From assembly GCF_033115175.1 (NCBI RefSeq), contig NC_084844.1, positions 37,249,885-37,313,884 on the forward strand: DNA of 64,000 bases, in the 5' to 3' direction. The notes under the pieces are model-generated. The model was not told where the DNA came from, made no database searches, and was given only the letters and a program-made list of their open reading frames with translations. The stretch is from Lepus europaeus (Eukaryota; Chordata; Mammalia; Lagomorpha; Leporidae). Shown here one piece after another: positions 22,011 through 32,599 of this stretch. Each line of letters begins with the position of its first letter. Position 1 is the stretch's first letter. The position numbers and the translations under genes are program-made.

Positions 22011-22017
22011 CTGGGTT

Positions 22018-22105
22018 ACGGGAGGGCACTTCCCAGAGGAGGTGATGTCTCAGCAGGGTTTCTCTGGCTGAAGAGGAGTTTGCCGGGAGGACCCAGTGAT
22101 AAGGG
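22018..22105 (-). mobile_element. L2 fragment
   Basis: GGGCACTTCCCAGAGGAGGTGATGTCTCAGC is the reverse L2 3' block. An L2 fragment in the opposite orientation begins right after it, so there are two separate L2 relics here. Confidence 0.65.
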
Positions 22106-22109
22106 GATT

Positions 22110-22500
22110 GCTCTCACTGCCTGCCTCACCCCAGCCTCTCGGGCCGCACATTGTATTCCTGCCCTCTTTGCTTACCCTATACTGTCCATCATGAGTTTCT
22201 CTCACCCGCACTACTCTTCAGTTACCACAAATGTTTTTCTCCATCCTTTCCTTGACCACCCCATACAGCCTCCATGGCCCTCCTTAAAGAACTGTCGCTC
22301 CACAGAGAGTTCAGCTCCCTTTCAGAGGCTGCCCAGTGCCCTGTATCTCCCTCCTCTAACACAGCTGTACTCATGTGTTTGTTCCGTGAGGACAAGGACC
22401 TGGTGGTACATGCGGTATCTGGGACAATAGCTGGCATATTTCAGGGGCTCCCTGGTTGTTTGGATGGTTGGGTGGATGAATCCACATGGATGGAGGGGTA
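22110..22500 (+). mobile_element. L2 LINE 3' fragment
   Basis: Phrases in L2 order: TTCCGTGAGGACAAGGACCT, GTATCTGGGACAATAGCTGGCATATTTCAGGGGCTCCCTG, and a terminal GGTTGGGTGGATGAATCC where L2 has its TGAATGAA end. Confidence 0.65.
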
Positions 22501-22724
22501 GATAGTCTGTTCAAGGAGTGAAAGCAGAGAGAACAGAACTGCCGAGGTATGTGGATACAAGAGGGTAGGGTGGGGTGGGGGGAATCATGGGAGAACTGAC
22601 TGAAGAGGCTGGCAGGGTTGGGATTGTGGAAAGCCTCAAAGTGTGCCTGGTGCACACTGGTGTTTAGAGTGCATTCTAGAACATTAGCAGTACAAGGCCC
22701 CCTTGAGATACTGCGGTCCTGCCC

Positions 22725-22830
22725 TTCATCTCACCAGCCAGGAAGCCGAGATCCAGAGAAGCTGGGCTTCCTCCAAGTCACCCAAAGTGCAAAATCCATG
22801 CCCTGCTGGGATCACACTGGGCCTTGACCT
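22725..22830 (-). mobile_element. MIR SINE fragment
   Basis: CTTCATCTCACCAGCCAGGAAGC, TCCAGAGAAGCTGGGCTTCC and AAGTCACCCAAAGTGCAAAA resemble the reverse MIR core. Confidence 0.5.
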
Positions 22831-23323
22831 CCTGCTCCAGGGCCCTTTCTCCAGGCACACGCAGCCTCCCATACCCCTGGAGGGATTAGGACACAAGGGG
22901 CACACTGTCTCCATGGGTCCCCTTGGTTGGGCCTGACTCTCTGCATATACTGCCATGTGCTGGGTCCCCAGCCACCCACCCACACAGCACCTGTGCCAGT
23001 CAGAGCAATCTACCAGAACCCCACTTCATCTTGTTTAATCTGAAGAGGGAGGTGATCGGCCTTTTTAACTAAGAATGGCCTGTAGGACGACCTTTGGGTG
23101 CAGCTGTGTCCAGGCACACGTGTCATGCCACCAGATTTTTGTCTCTGTGTGTTGGCCACATTCTCTTCTTTTTCTGTGCTTCCTCCATGTAGGATGAGGG
23201 TGGGAAGCAAGGGGCACGGCCCCATGGAGCTGTTAAGACAGAGGGAGAAAACTCGCCTCTCTTGGAGTCTGTACGTAAAATCCCAGCTAAATACCCTGGT
23301 GGTTGTACATCAAGAGCAGTCCC

Positions 23324-23685
23324 TGTTTGGGGGCCGGTGCTGTGGCGTAGCAGGTTAACGCTGTGGCCTGAAGCGCCAGCATCCCATATGGGCACCGGAT
23401 TGAGTTCCGGCTGCTCCACTTCTGATCCAGCTCTCTGCTGTGGCTTGGGAAAGCAGTGGAGGATGGCCCAAGGCCTTAGGCCCCTACACCTGCGTGGGAG
23501 ACCCGGAGGAAGCTCCTGGTTTTGGATCGGCGCAGCTTCAGCTGTTGCGGCCAGTTGGGGAGTGAACTATCAGATGGAGGACTTCGCTCGCTTGCTCTCT
23601 CTGTCTCTCTCTGCCTCTCTTCTATGTGTAACTCTGACTTTCAAATAAATAAAATAAAAAATCTAAAAAAAAAGAAAGAAAGAAA
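23324..23685 (+). mobile_element. C-repeat SINE, full length with target-site duplication
   Basis: It has an intact head (GGGGCCGGTGCTGTGGCGTA), all internal blocks and a tail CTTTCAAATAAATAAAATAA with an A-rich end. The 9-bp word AGCAGTCCC occurs at both borders (23315-23323 and 23686-23694), consistent with L1-mediated insertion. Confidence 0.96.
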
Positions 23686-23859
23686 AGCAGTCCCAGTGCT
23701 CAGAAAACTGAGACACCAGGATCAGGTACTCCTGGATCCCGCATCTACGCTGGAGATGGGAGAGGACATGGGACAGAAGTTGACAGTTCACCGAGTGAAG
23801 TGGAAAGGGAGGAGGCTGCGTTCATCAGCAGAGAGGGAAGGGGTGCTCGGTAGCCAGAG

Positions 23860-24125
23860 GCGGTGTGGTACGGTGGTTGAGTCCCACTGGCACGTCCACA
23901 TCCCATATCAGAGTGCCTGGTCCCAATCCCAGCTCCACTACTTCCAATCCAGATTCCTGGGAGACCATAGGTCACGGCCAAGTACTTGGGTCCCTGAAAC
24001 CCACATTGGAGGCCCAGACTGAGACCCTGGCCCCATCCTGGCTGTTTGTGGGCATTTGGGAAGTGAACTAGCATATGGAAGACCTCTCTCAAAAAAAAAA
24101 ATAAAAATGAATAAAAATAAAAAAG
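23860..24125 (+). mobile_element. C-repeat SINE
   Basis: CGGTGTGGTACGGTGGTTGAG, ATATCAGAGTGCCTGGTCCC, GGGCATTTGGGAAGTGAACTAGC and an A-rich tail. The CT stretch has nearly been lost. Confidence 0.88.
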
Positions 24126-24189
24126 TAACTGGCAGTTGGCTGTGCCATCCTGTCACACTGTTGGACAGCCAGGCCAGCACTTGAATGTG

Positions 24190-24265
24190 TCCTTGAGGAT
24201 AATAATGGTTTTTAGAGTATTCCATGCAAGTACTCTGTATACGTTGTCTCATTTAAACCTGAAGA
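24190..24265 (-). mobile_element. MIR/L2-like fragment
   Basis: CAAGTACTCTGTATACGTTGTCTCATTTAAACCT matches the reverse MIR 'TTTACATGTATTAACTCATTTAATCCT' region. It is joined directly to a forward MIR. Confidence 0.55.
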
Positions 24266-24370
24266 CCCAGGTTCGAGTCCCAGCTCTGCCATCTCGCAGA
24301 CCCTGGGCTTGTCACTGGCACCTTCTGAGCCTGTTTTCCCATCTGTAAAGTGGGAAGGCTATGGCTGTAG
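24266..24370 (+). mobile_element. MIR SINE fragment
   Basis: ACCCAGGTTCGAGTCCCAGCTCTGCC, ACCCTGGGCTTGTCACTGGC and TTTTCCCATCTGTAAAGTGGG are near-consensus forward MIR. Confidence 0.85.
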
Positions 24371-24599
24371 GGAGGGTTTCCTGCCAAAGGGGAGCGGTGT
24401 AGAATGTTAGGAGTAGGAGAGGCTCCTGCCTTTGCTTGTCGCTGATTCCTGGCGGAGACAAGGGACAAAGAGGTGCTTTGAGCCAACCAGAAGGTGTCCT
24501 GGCTGAGGAAGCAACAAGCTGAGGCCCAGGCTAACCCACAGGAAGCCCCGTCCTGGGACCTTCCTGGCCAGCTGCCGTCCACCCAGGGAAGGGGGCAGA

Positions 24600-24795
24600 C
24601 GGAGGAGTTAATGGATTATAGGGCCAGACAGCAGGAAGAGAGGATTTTTCATTTTAAAATGCTCTTGAAATAATTCATATTTGCTTTGTGGGACGGCATT
24701 GTGTGCTGTCAGCTCTGTAATAACTTCTAGGCCTTTATTTATTGTTTTGCCTTAATGATTTCGTGTTGCTCCAGTGTTGAGAATTCTCAGTGTCT
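24600..24795. promoter_or_regulatory. Candidate conserved non-coding element
   Basis: AT-rich unique DNA containing TTAATGGATTA (24608-24618; paired homeodomain/OTX-like cores), TTTCATTTTAAAATGCTCTTG, AAATAATTCATATTTGC and TGCCTTAATGATTTCG. No repeat signature is present. The enhancer idea is inference. Confidence 0.42.
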
Positions 24796-24944
24796 TGTAA
24801 CACATAATGGCAGGGAAGGCCCAGGCCCAGGCAGGCATGGGGGAGGGGGTCACGCTCCCCGACGTGTACCCTGCCAGGGCCCCCCGCAGATGGCCAAGCC
24901 TGGAGGAGGAAGCAGAGGAAGCACTGTGGGCAAGGTGCTGGATC

Positions 24945-25037
24945 CCAGGGTGCTGACTCGCACAGCACCCTGTGGTGCTGCTGCCGTGCTCCCATTTTAC
25001 AGAAGTGAAAATCGAGCCTCGGAGTGACCATAAGCCA
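24945..25037 (-). mobile_element. MIR SINE fragment
   Basis: CTCCCATTTTACAGAAGTGAAAATCGAGCC is the reverse MIR 'CCCCATTTTACAGATGAGGAAACTGAG' block. Confidence 0.7.
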
Positions 25038-25259
25038 GGATTTATTTTCCTTTTTTTTTTTTTAACCAAGCTGAAGCCAGGAGCCAGGAACCTAATCCAG
25101 GTCCCCCACATGTGGGCAGCAGGGAACCAGCGACCTGAGCCATCACCACTGCCCCACCAGGTATGCATCAGCAGGAAGCTGGGTTTGGGAGCAAAGTCAG
25201 GGCTTGAATCAGACATCCCAAGCTGTGCCTTAACCACTGTGCCAAATGCCCAGCCCCCC
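25038..25259 (-). mobile_element. Old C-repeat SINE
   Basis: GCTGAAGCCAGGAGCCAGGA, CCTGAGCCATCACCACTGCC, and the head end CTTAACCACTGTGCCAAATGCCCAGCCC. It belongs to the older subfamily. Confidence 0.85.
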
Positions 25260-25314
25260 GCCCAGGCCTGTTGTCCTCCCGCCCTCTGTTCTCCGGTGGG
25301 GCTGTGACTTTGGT

Positions 25315-25430
25315 ACCTGTAGGAATCACCTGGGGGAAATCTGTAAAATCTCCCAACTGTGGAGACTGGGATTTAGTAGGCTTAGAATGGGGCCCGAGAC
25401 TCTGTACTTAACCATCCCCCCAGAGAAATC
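25315..25430. mobile_element. Possible MER5-like hAT fragment
   Basis: AGGAATCACCTGGGGGAAAT, AGACTGGGATTTAGTAGGCT and GGGGCCCGAGACTCTGTACTT resemble the inside of MER5-type hAT elements. Confidence 0.5.
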
Positions 25431-25499
25431 ACAGCCCCACCTGGGAACTCAACTGGTGGCTAAGGCCACACTGGTTCCCCACTTGTGGGAGTTGTGGTC

Positions 25500-26660
25500 C
25501 CACAAGCAGCCCTTCAGCTACTCCTGCCCCCCCATCCTCTACCCACCTTCCATCCCTGAGGGCTCAGGCTCCCCCACCCCCACCCCCAGCCCAGACCTCC
25601 AGCCCCTCTGTGAAGCTGGGAGAGGAAGGGGAGGGGAGGCTTGCTTGGTTGCCATGGTGATTCTCCACCTCCCAGTCTGTGGGGGGAGGCAGCATCATGT
25701 GAGGCTGCAGCCAAGGCCTGGAGGGAAGCAAGCTGTCCCGGGCAGGGAGGGGGCACAGGGGTTGGAAGAGGACTCTGGAAAGGTGGGGGTGGCCTGGGGA
25801 GCAGAGCAGGGCACCCGGGGCCCAGGGCAGCGGAGCAGGGAGCTGGCCCTTCCAGATGCTGGGGCTGCCAACCCTCAGGCCAGGGGGCGGAGAGGGGTGT
25901 GTGCAGGAGCTGAGGCTGTCAAGCCTTGATGCTCCCTGAGCCCAGAGCTGGCAGGGGACTCAGGGCAGGTGGTGGCAAAGATGCAGGGACCGGCAAGACA
26001 GCCAGCGACGCTGGCGCAGCACCGAGGCAGAGCCCCAGGGCTGGGCAAGACCAGGGCCCAGAGAGCAAAGGAGAGATTCGAGGAAAGAAAGCAGAGCAGA
26101 AGGACCCTTCCCACACCCTGAACTGGGGCCCCCGCCTGCTGGGCCGGGCCGGGCTGGCAAAGCGGATGGCACAGGCTGTAGCAGAGGCAGATGGAGCGGG
26201 GAGGGGCCTGACCCCCGGCCCACCAGGGAATGGCTGGGATTGTCTGTTCCTCGGAGCCGTCCCACCGCCCTCCCCAAACCTCCTGCCTCTGGGAGCGTGG
26301 CTGCGGAAACAACAACAACAAAAGCAGCCGTGTCCGGGAGCCAGAGTGTCGGCCTCCTCCTGCTGCCTTTGGCTTTCTTTCCCTGCCGGCGGCACGTGCA
26401 GCCTGCTCCCAGCCTGGCTCTGGCAGAGACCGGGACATTGTGAGGGGGCGGGAGTGACACAGACGGGAAGGGGAGGCAGTATCTTAGTGGGGAGGAAAAA
26501 GGCCTGGCAGGGGGCAATCACCCCCGCCCCCCATTTCCTAACCTCTGCTTGCTTTGCCCCGGCCCCATTAAGAACTTCACACGCTTAGCAGCCCCCTCAT
26601 CTGCAGGGAGTATGTCCGAGACCCCAGATGTCCCCAACCCTGTGGACAAGGCCGCGTGGA
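25500..26660. other. GC-rich intergenic DNA, no gene supported
   Basis: Open frames of about 190-230 codons on both strands (for example 25926-26588 +, 25919-26521 -) have no domain and appear chance-driven. An ACAACAACAACAAAAGC stretch sits near 26310. No repeat family is recognised. Confidence 0.5.
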
Positions 26661-26671
26661 AAGTTGGTGAA

Positions 26672-27010
26672 GGGGGCCGGCGCTGTGGCACAGCAGCCGA
26701 CATCCCTGCTCTGGACGCCCACGCCCCGCACGGCAGCGGCTGGCTCCAGGCCTGGCTCCTCTGCTCCTGACCCCACTTCCTGCTAACGCGTTCTTGGAGG
26801 AAGCAGGTGCTGGCTCCAGTGCTTGGGCCCCTGCCTCCCATGGGAGAGACCTCGATGGGGTTCCCGGCCCCTCTGGCTTGGGCCTGGCCACAGGTGTGGC
26901 CCAGCCTTGGCTGGGGAGGGCATTTGGGGTATGACAGCAGATGGAAGATTTCTCTCTTTCTGTCTTTCTCCCTCTCGCTCTGTAACTCTTTCAAATAAAT
27001 CTTTAAAAGA
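26672..27010 (+). mobile_element. C-repeat SINE, full length
   Basis: It has a GGGGCCGGCGCTGTGGCACA head, an internally altered CpG-rich middle, GCATTTGGGGTATGACAGC, and a TTTCAAATAAATCTTTAAA tail. It abuts a MITE copy at 27011. Confidence 0.92.
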
Positions 27011-27107
27011 AGTGTATGGAAAATGGAATTAAAAGATTATTTGGTATAAAAAACTTTTAAATCCGTGCATACTCACATACTGTGCTTTTTCCTTTCCATA
27101 CCTACGA
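27011..27107 (+). mobile_element. MITE-like element, copy A
   Basis: GTATGGAAAATGGAATTAAA at the left end, TTTAAATCCGTGCATA in the middle and CTTTTTCCTTTCCATACC at the right form a short inverted-terminal-repeat element. It matches the better-preserved copy at 37831-38290 and the copies at 49618-49727 and 51076-51255. Confidence 0.6.
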
Positions 27108-27270
27108 AAAAATTCCCTTTATGCATGGAGTAACCACAATAACATCATAAAGTAGACAATTATAACGATATACTATAATAGAACTATTTAACATTTATAA
27201 ATTGCTTATTTCTAGGACTTTCCATTTAGTCTTTTCAGACTGATTGACAAAGGGTTACTAAAACTTCAGG
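27108..27270. other. AT-rich unique stretch
   Basis: AT-rich DNA (for example AACGATATACTATAATAGAA) between a MITE and a SINE. Nothing identifiable. Confidence 0.35.
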
Positions 27271-27275
27271 ACGCT

Positions 27276-27626
27276 GAGGCCACCTTTGTGATGCAGTGGG
27301 TTAAGCTGCTACTTGCGATGCTGGCTTCCCGAAGCAGAGCACTGGTTTTGTCTTGTCTGCTCCACTTCAATCCAGCTTCCTACTAATGTGTCTGGGAAGG
27401 CTGCAGACGATGGTCCAAGGCCCCTGCACCCATGTGGGAGACCAGGATGGAGTTCCTGACTCCAGGCTTCAGCCTGGTCCAGCCCTGGCTGTTACAGCCA
27501 TTTGGAGAGGGAACCAGCAGATGGAAGATCTTTCTCTCTCTCGATCTCTCTCTAAGTCTGTGTGTGTGTGTGTGTGTCCATCCCTCCCTTTCTCTCTGCC
27601 TGTCAAATAAATAAATAAGTCTTTAA
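27276..27626 (+). mobile_element. C-repeat SINE with (TG)n
   Basis: CACCTTTGTGATGCAGTGGG head, all internal blocks, a CT stretch that has turned into TG repeats (27559-27577), and the tail CTGTCAAATAAATAAATAAG. Confidence 0.92.
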
Positions 27627-27659
27627 GGAGAAACAAAAGTGAAAGAGCAGGTGAGGAGG

Positions 27660-27845
27660 GACTACTGTGTTAGCTCACTTAGTGCTCTCAATGGCCCTAG
27701 TCAATAAGGGCCGTTGTTTCAGTCTCTGTATAGGTGAGGAAGGAGGCAGAGTCCAAGGTGACAAGCTAGGAATCAGCACAGAGAGGACTTGAGCCCAGGA
27801 AGGGTGCGAAGTTGGAGCTCTTGGCCACCACACTCTTGCTATACC
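27660..27845 (-). mobile_element. MIR SINE, nearly full length
   Basis: TTAGCTCACTTAGTGCTCTC, GTTTCAGTCTCTGTATAGGTGAGGA, CAAGGTGACAAGCTAGGAATC and GACTTGAGCCCAGGAAGG in reverse MIR order. Confidence 0.7.
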
Positions 27846-28404
27846 CATCACCCGCATCTTCAGTCTTTAAGTTTCCTCTTTTGCCCCGCGCTTTTCTCAG
27901 CCTATCTCTCACTGGTCTGTCTTCCTCCAGGGAGTGCATTCCAACCTGACTGGCTGTCCGCACACGGCCAGCACTGTTGCACAAACGGCCATGTGCAGAC
28001 ACGTGCCTTTGTGGACACGTGGACGCTCACATGCATTACACATGTCAGTATGTACACCCGCACACAGCAAGCACAGAGGGCATTCACACAGGTGAAGCCA
28101 CTGCACCTGCCAGCCCCTGGCTGGGTCTTGAGTTCTCACCAACAGAGCATTAACTGGGGCAAAATAATCCCAAACAATGGTTGAGCCAAAAAAGAAAAAG
28201 AAAAAACTGGCTATGCCATAAAGCGCTGTTTGGCAGACGGGGATCTTGGCAATACGTGGCCCTTTCCAGAGTTAGCTGGGCTGATGTGGCTATCTGCATG
28301 CCTGGGGCTTGGCAGCCCTGGCTTCCAGGGAAATCGGCCTTGGCACACCTGCCAGAAGCCAGGATGCCAGGCCAACAGCAAGGCACTTCCCAGCCTCCTT
28401 CCAG

Positions 28405-28538
28405 GCGCTCAGCAGCACAGTAGACAGGTCTAGAGCCACCCCTGACTTACAGACGAGCACTGTGAGATGCGGTGAGTGAGGATTCGAACCCGAGGTCAGC
28501 CCGAGGGTCTGTGAAGCTTGAGTGCCTACAGGTGGGTT
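28405..28538 (-). mobile_element. MIR SINE fragment
   Basis: TGACTTACAGACGAGCACTGTGAG and GTGAGGATTCGAACCCGAGGTCAG match the reverse MIR tRNA-related end. Confidence 0.7.
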
Positions 28539-28804
28539 GGCAAGCCAGACAGGTGACTTCCCGGGCGTGCCTCATCTGTCTGGAATGTGGCTGCCTCCCT
28601 GTCTCGTCTGGGCCCCTTCCGCAGGCTGCTGGGTGCGGATGGGCTGCAGTGGGCTCGCGCTGAGCCACTCTGCACAAGGCCCCACACAGGGCCGAGTGCA
28701 ACGAGCTATGAAGAAGCCTTTTCCCCAATGATGATGGGTCCAATAATGATGGCTCAGACGGTCCAACGACCGATAGATTTGTCATCTGCCACCAGACTCA
28801 GGCG

Positions 28805-28921
28805 TAGCCATTGCTTCTGCATTTCTTGAGAGCCTACTAAGTGCCTTGCCATTTTATTGGGCTCTGAGAACAAGGCAAATAGGAATCAAACCTGGACCTT
28901 TCTTTCCTTTCAGTAGCTTAA
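28805..28921 (-). mobile_element. MIR-like fragment
   Basis: GCATTTCTTGAGAGCCTACTAAGTGCCTTG and GGAATCAAACCTGGACC are reverse MIR-type ends with the middle lost. It is directly followed by the hAT element. Confidence 0.55.
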
Positions 28922-29124
28922 CAGGGGTGGGGAAGGTCCGGCTCACGAGCTGTATAAGGTCTGGGAAGTCATTCAATCTGGCCCTGACAAACCAACTACA
29001 GGTGGGACTCGGAATTTAACAAATCTATAGCAGGTTAAATTTTCAGTTGATAATTTTGTACGGCCCATGAATGATGTCATAAATACCCAAATGGCCCTTG
29101 GCAGTACAAACATTCCCACCCCTG
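28922..29124. mobile_element. Non-autonomous hAT element, complete ends
   Basis: A 203-bp unit starts CAGGGGTGGGGA and ends TTCCCACCCCTG, giving 12-bp terminal inverted repeats with one mismatch. The inside holds phrases (GGCCCATGAATGATGTCATA, CCCAAATGGCCCTTGGCAG) typical of mammalian hAT-type MER elements. The expected 8-bp target duplication is not evident (TAGCTTAA left, GTAGAACA right), so it has decayed. Orientation is uncertain. Confidence 0.75.
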
Positions 29125-29386
29125 GTAGAACAGTTTTCAGATATGGAAATAGCCTGAAGTTAAGGTTGAGAGGAACCTAAACAATCCGAGAGCAATGCAG
29201 GTGGAAAGTGAGCGGCTACTTCCACAGGAGGAGATGGAGGAAGCCCCCCCAGAGAAAGAGTGCTGTGCTGCAGAAGGGGCACAACTCGGTGTGGCCATGG
29301 AGAGGGAGTCACGCTTTCCCTCAGGCTATGGGCATGATGTTGACAGGTGGGCATCGCTCCATTTTCCTGTGGCAAGACTCTGTGAA

Positions 29387-29782
29387 GGGGGGCTGGCACT
29401 GTGGTACAGCAGGTTAAGCTGCCACTTGCAACGCTGAGATCCAGTATCTGCGTGCTAGGTTCAAATCCTAGCTACTCTCCTTCCAATACAGCTTCCTGCT
29501 AATGCGCCTGGGAAGGCATCAGATGGTGGCCCAAGTACCTGGGCTCTTCCACCCACATGGAAGACCTGGATAAAGTTCCTGGCTCCTGGCTTAGCCTCCT
29601 GGCCCAGCTTGGACTGTTTTGGCTATTTGGTCATTTGGGGAGTGAACCAGGAGGTAGAAGATTCTCCCTCCCTCCCCCACTCTCTCCCTCTCTCCTTCTC
29701 TCTCTCTCTCTTGCTCTCTGTGTTTGTGTGTGTCACTCTACCTTTAAAATAAAATAAATAAACAAATAGATCTTTAAAATAA
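29387..29782 (+). mobile_element. C-repeat SINE, long pyrimidine stretch
   Basis: GGGCTGGCACTGTGGTACAG head, an expanded CT-rich stretch (about 29660-29725), and a tail ending AAATAAAATAAATAAACAAA. It abuts the L1 relic. Confidence 0.92.
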
Positions 29783-29878
29783 TGATATATCACAGAGACC
29801 TTTTTCCATGAGTACATAAAGAGCTACCTTGGTCTTTTTAACAGCCATCTATGACTCCATTATAGTCAGACACAAGTT

Positions 29879-30220
29879 GTTGTTTTTTGTTTTAAGATTT
29901 ATTTATTTATCTGAAAGTCAGAGTTACACAGAGGAGTGGCAGAGAGAGAGAGAGAGAGAGGTCTTTCATCCACTGGTTCACTCCCCAATTGGCCACAATG
30001 GCTGGAGCTGCACCAATCCAAAGCCAGGATCCAGGAGCTTCTTCCAGGTCTTCCATACAGGTGCAGGGGCCCAAGGAGTTGGGTCATCTTCCACCGCTTT
30101 CCCAGGCCATAGCAGAGAGCTGGATTGGAAGTGGAGCAGCCAGGTCTCAAACCGGCGCCCACATGGGATGCTGGCACTTTAGGCCAGGGCGTTAACACAC
30201 TGTGCCACAGCACTGGCCCC
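29879..30220 (-). mobile_element. C-repeat SINE inserted in L1
   Basis: Full-length reverse copy. A perfect 12-bp target-site duplication, CAGACACAAGTT, flanks it at 29867-29878 and 30221-30232, so its borders are exact. Confidence 0.97.
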
Positions 30221-30668
30221 CAGACACAAGTTATTTCTGCTCATTTGCTCTTCCTAAGCAGGTTACAGGGCATTGACTTGAACATTTATCATTGTGCATA
30301 TTTACCTATTCTTTCACAAGTCCCTGCCCTTACAAAGTGAACCTGCTTGCATGACTCTTCAGGATATATTCCTGGAGGTGTGATAGTCACATCAAAGTGC
30401 CCATGCTTTTCAAAACTCTTTAGATCAAGCAAAATTCCCAAATCCACAGAGACTGTAGCCATGTGCCCGTGTGATGGACAGCAGTGCCTGCTTCCCCACA
30501 GTTTTACCCATCATTGTCACCGAACACTTTGTTCTTTGGCAATGCGAAAGGTGAAAGACCAGTGCACCTCTCTTACGCTGAGTGAGACCAACCATCTTTC
30601 CATAGATTTCAGGAGCAATTTGCAGGTCCCTTTCTTTCAGCTTTCTGATATCCTTTATGCATATTTCT

Positions 30669-31013
30669 TTTTTTTTTTTTTTTTTTTTGACAGGCAGAGT
30701 GGACAGTGAGAGAGAGACAGAGAGAAAGGTCTTCCTTTTGCCGTTGGTTCACCCTCCAATGGCTGCCGCGGTAGCGCGCTGCGGCCAGCGCACCACGCTG
30801 ATCCGAAGCCAGGAGCCAGGTGCTTCTCCTGGTCTCCCATGGGGTGCAGGGCCCAAGCACTTGGGCCATCCTCCACTGCACTCACTGGCCACAGCAGAGA
30901 GCTGGCCTGGAAGAGGGGCAACCGGGACAGGATCGGTGCCCCGACCGGGACTAGAACCCGGTGTGCTGGCGCCGCAAGGCGGAGGATTAGCCTAGTGAGC
31001 TGCGGCGCCGGCC
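30669..31013 (-). mobile_element. Young-type C-repeat SINE inserted in L1
   Basis: It starts with a T-rich tail and TTGACAGGCAGAGTGGACAG and ends CTAGTGAGCTGCGGCGCCGGCC. A perfect 13-bp duplication TATGCATATTTCT lies at 30656-30668 and 31014-31026. Its CpG-rich head marks a younger subfamily than the AAATAAA-tailed copies. Confidence 0.97.
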
Positions 31014-31352
31014 TATGCATATTTCTATTAGGTTCTTTTGCTTGTTGATTTGCAGATTCTTTGTCTATAAAAGAAATCAGCCTTTTGCTTGTGTTATGAG
31101 TCGCAAAAAACTGCTCCCTATTTTGTCACTTGTTTTTGGACTTTGCTGATGGTATTTTTTGAGGCAGACTGGCATGAAATAAAATTTAAAAGGAAATCTG
31201 TTCATCCTCATCCTTGCCTCCCTGTGGTGAAGTGCTTCCTAGGGTTGAGAGAGATGCAGGTTACAATAACATGGTCTTTGGTTCCGTTAATAGAAGCAAA
31301 GGTTCAAGGCAAAAGAGGGTGATGGTCCCCCACTGTTCTTGTGCTTCATCTT

Positions 31353-31676
31353 TTTATTTATTGATTTGAAAGGCAGAGTTACAGAGAGAGAGAGAGAGAG
31401 ACAGACAGATCTTCCATCTGCTGGTTCACTCCCCAAATGGCTGCAATGGCCAGAGCTAGGCCAATCCAAAGCCAGGAGCCAGGAGCCAGGAGCTTCCTCC
31501 GGGTATCCTATGCAGGTACAGGGGCCCAGGCACTTGGGCCATCCTCAGCTGCCCTCCCAGGCACATTAGCAGAGAGCTGGATCGGAAGTGGAGCAGCTGG
31601 GATTTGAACCGGCGCCCATGTGGGATGCCAGCACCACAGGAGGCAGCTTTACCCACTACGCTACAGCACCGGCCCC
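31353..31676 (-). mobile_element. C-repeat SINE with perfect target duplication
   Basis: Full-length reverse copy bounded by a perfect 15-bp duplication CTTGTGCTTCATCTT (31338-31352 and 31677-31691). Confidence 0.97.
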
Positions 31677-32074
31677 CTTGTGCTTCATCTTAAGAGGCCT
31701 CAGGTCAAGGGCAGCAAGCCCAGAAGGGTAAGCAAGTGGCAATCAGGCTTCAAAACCAACTCAAATAAGGAACGGCAATGGAATGGGTACATCTTTAGCC
31801 TGGAGCAGATCACTGCCTATGAATATGATCTCTGGCCATGGGACCAGATGCAAAACCAACACCTGTAGTGGGCGTCCTGGGATGCCAAGCATCAGATGTT
31901 AGGGCTCTTTCCAAGTTGGAGCTGCTTTTTGAAGAAGTGAGCGCCTTGACACTCCAGGTATGCAAGCCAGAACTGGATGATCCACTGTCAGAAATGCCAG
32001 GAGGTAGACCAGATGCCTTTCAAAACTCCTTCCAGTCCTGGAAACCATCAGTCTGCTAGACCATGGTGATCTTA

Positions 32075-32150
32075 AAAAGTCCTCATTTTACAGCCAAAGA
32101 AAGGGGAGTGGGAAACTGACTTGCAAGCTGTTAGTACAGTCACAGGGCCT
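32075..32150 (-). mobile_element. MIR SINE fragment
   Basis: GTCCTCATTTTACAGCCAAAGAAAGG and ACTTGCAAGCTGTTAGTACAGTCACA fit reverse MIR. Confidence 0.6.
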
Positions 32151-32204
32151 TTGCCCTGCAGAAAGTCACTGCCTAAGTGGGATTTTTGGAAGAGAAATAG
32201 AAAA

Positions 32205-32285
32205 TTTCTGAAGGAGTCAGGAGAGAGGGAAAAGCATTCTAAGCAGAGGGAATGGCATGTGCAAAGTTTCTGAGTCCTACAGGCT
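32205..32285 (-). mobile_element. L2 fragment
   Basis: AAAAGCATTCTAAGCAGAGGGAATGGCATGTGCAAAG is the reverse complement of the L2 phrase around TCCCTCTGCCTGGAATGCT. Confidence 0.7.
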
Positions 32286-32599
32286 TGTCCTATCCTCATC
32301 TACCCAAGGCGAGCTGCGCCTGGGTGATGGGCGGCCAGGCAGGAGGCGGGGCTGACCTTGGCTTTCCAGCAGGACCCCCCAGGTCTCTGGATGAACAGGG
32401 AAACAGCACAGGTGTGCTCCAGGACTCAGCAGGCCTAGCAACCTTCCTTCCAAAGCCACGGCCCACGCTGAGAGCTGGAGGAGAAACATGGGTGCTGTAA
32501 ATCCCCAGTTCCTCCCAAGCCGCCCGGCACTGCCGAGCCGGGAGTCTCCACGGCTCTCTAGCCCCGTGGCGGCGACCCCGGCTAATCCAGCCTCCTGGC

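Larger units (their letters stand above)
29783..31215 (+). mobile_element. L1 LINE 3' relic, split by two SINEs
   Basis: Three pieces (29783-29878, 30221-30668, 31014-31215) read continuously in the order of an old L1 3' end: TTTTTAACAGCCATCTATGACTCCATTATA; then GGATATATTCCTGGAGGTGTGATAG, CACAGTTTTACCCATCATTGTCA and ATCTTTCCATAGATTTCAGG; then TTGATTTGCAGATTCTTTGTC and TTTTGTCACTTGTTTTTGGAC. No open frame survives. Confidence 0.72.

Noticed and set aside
27000..27010. Polyadenylation signals (AATAAA) near SINE tails
   Set aside because: They are part of the C-repeat tail consensus AAATAAATAAA and do not mark gene ends.
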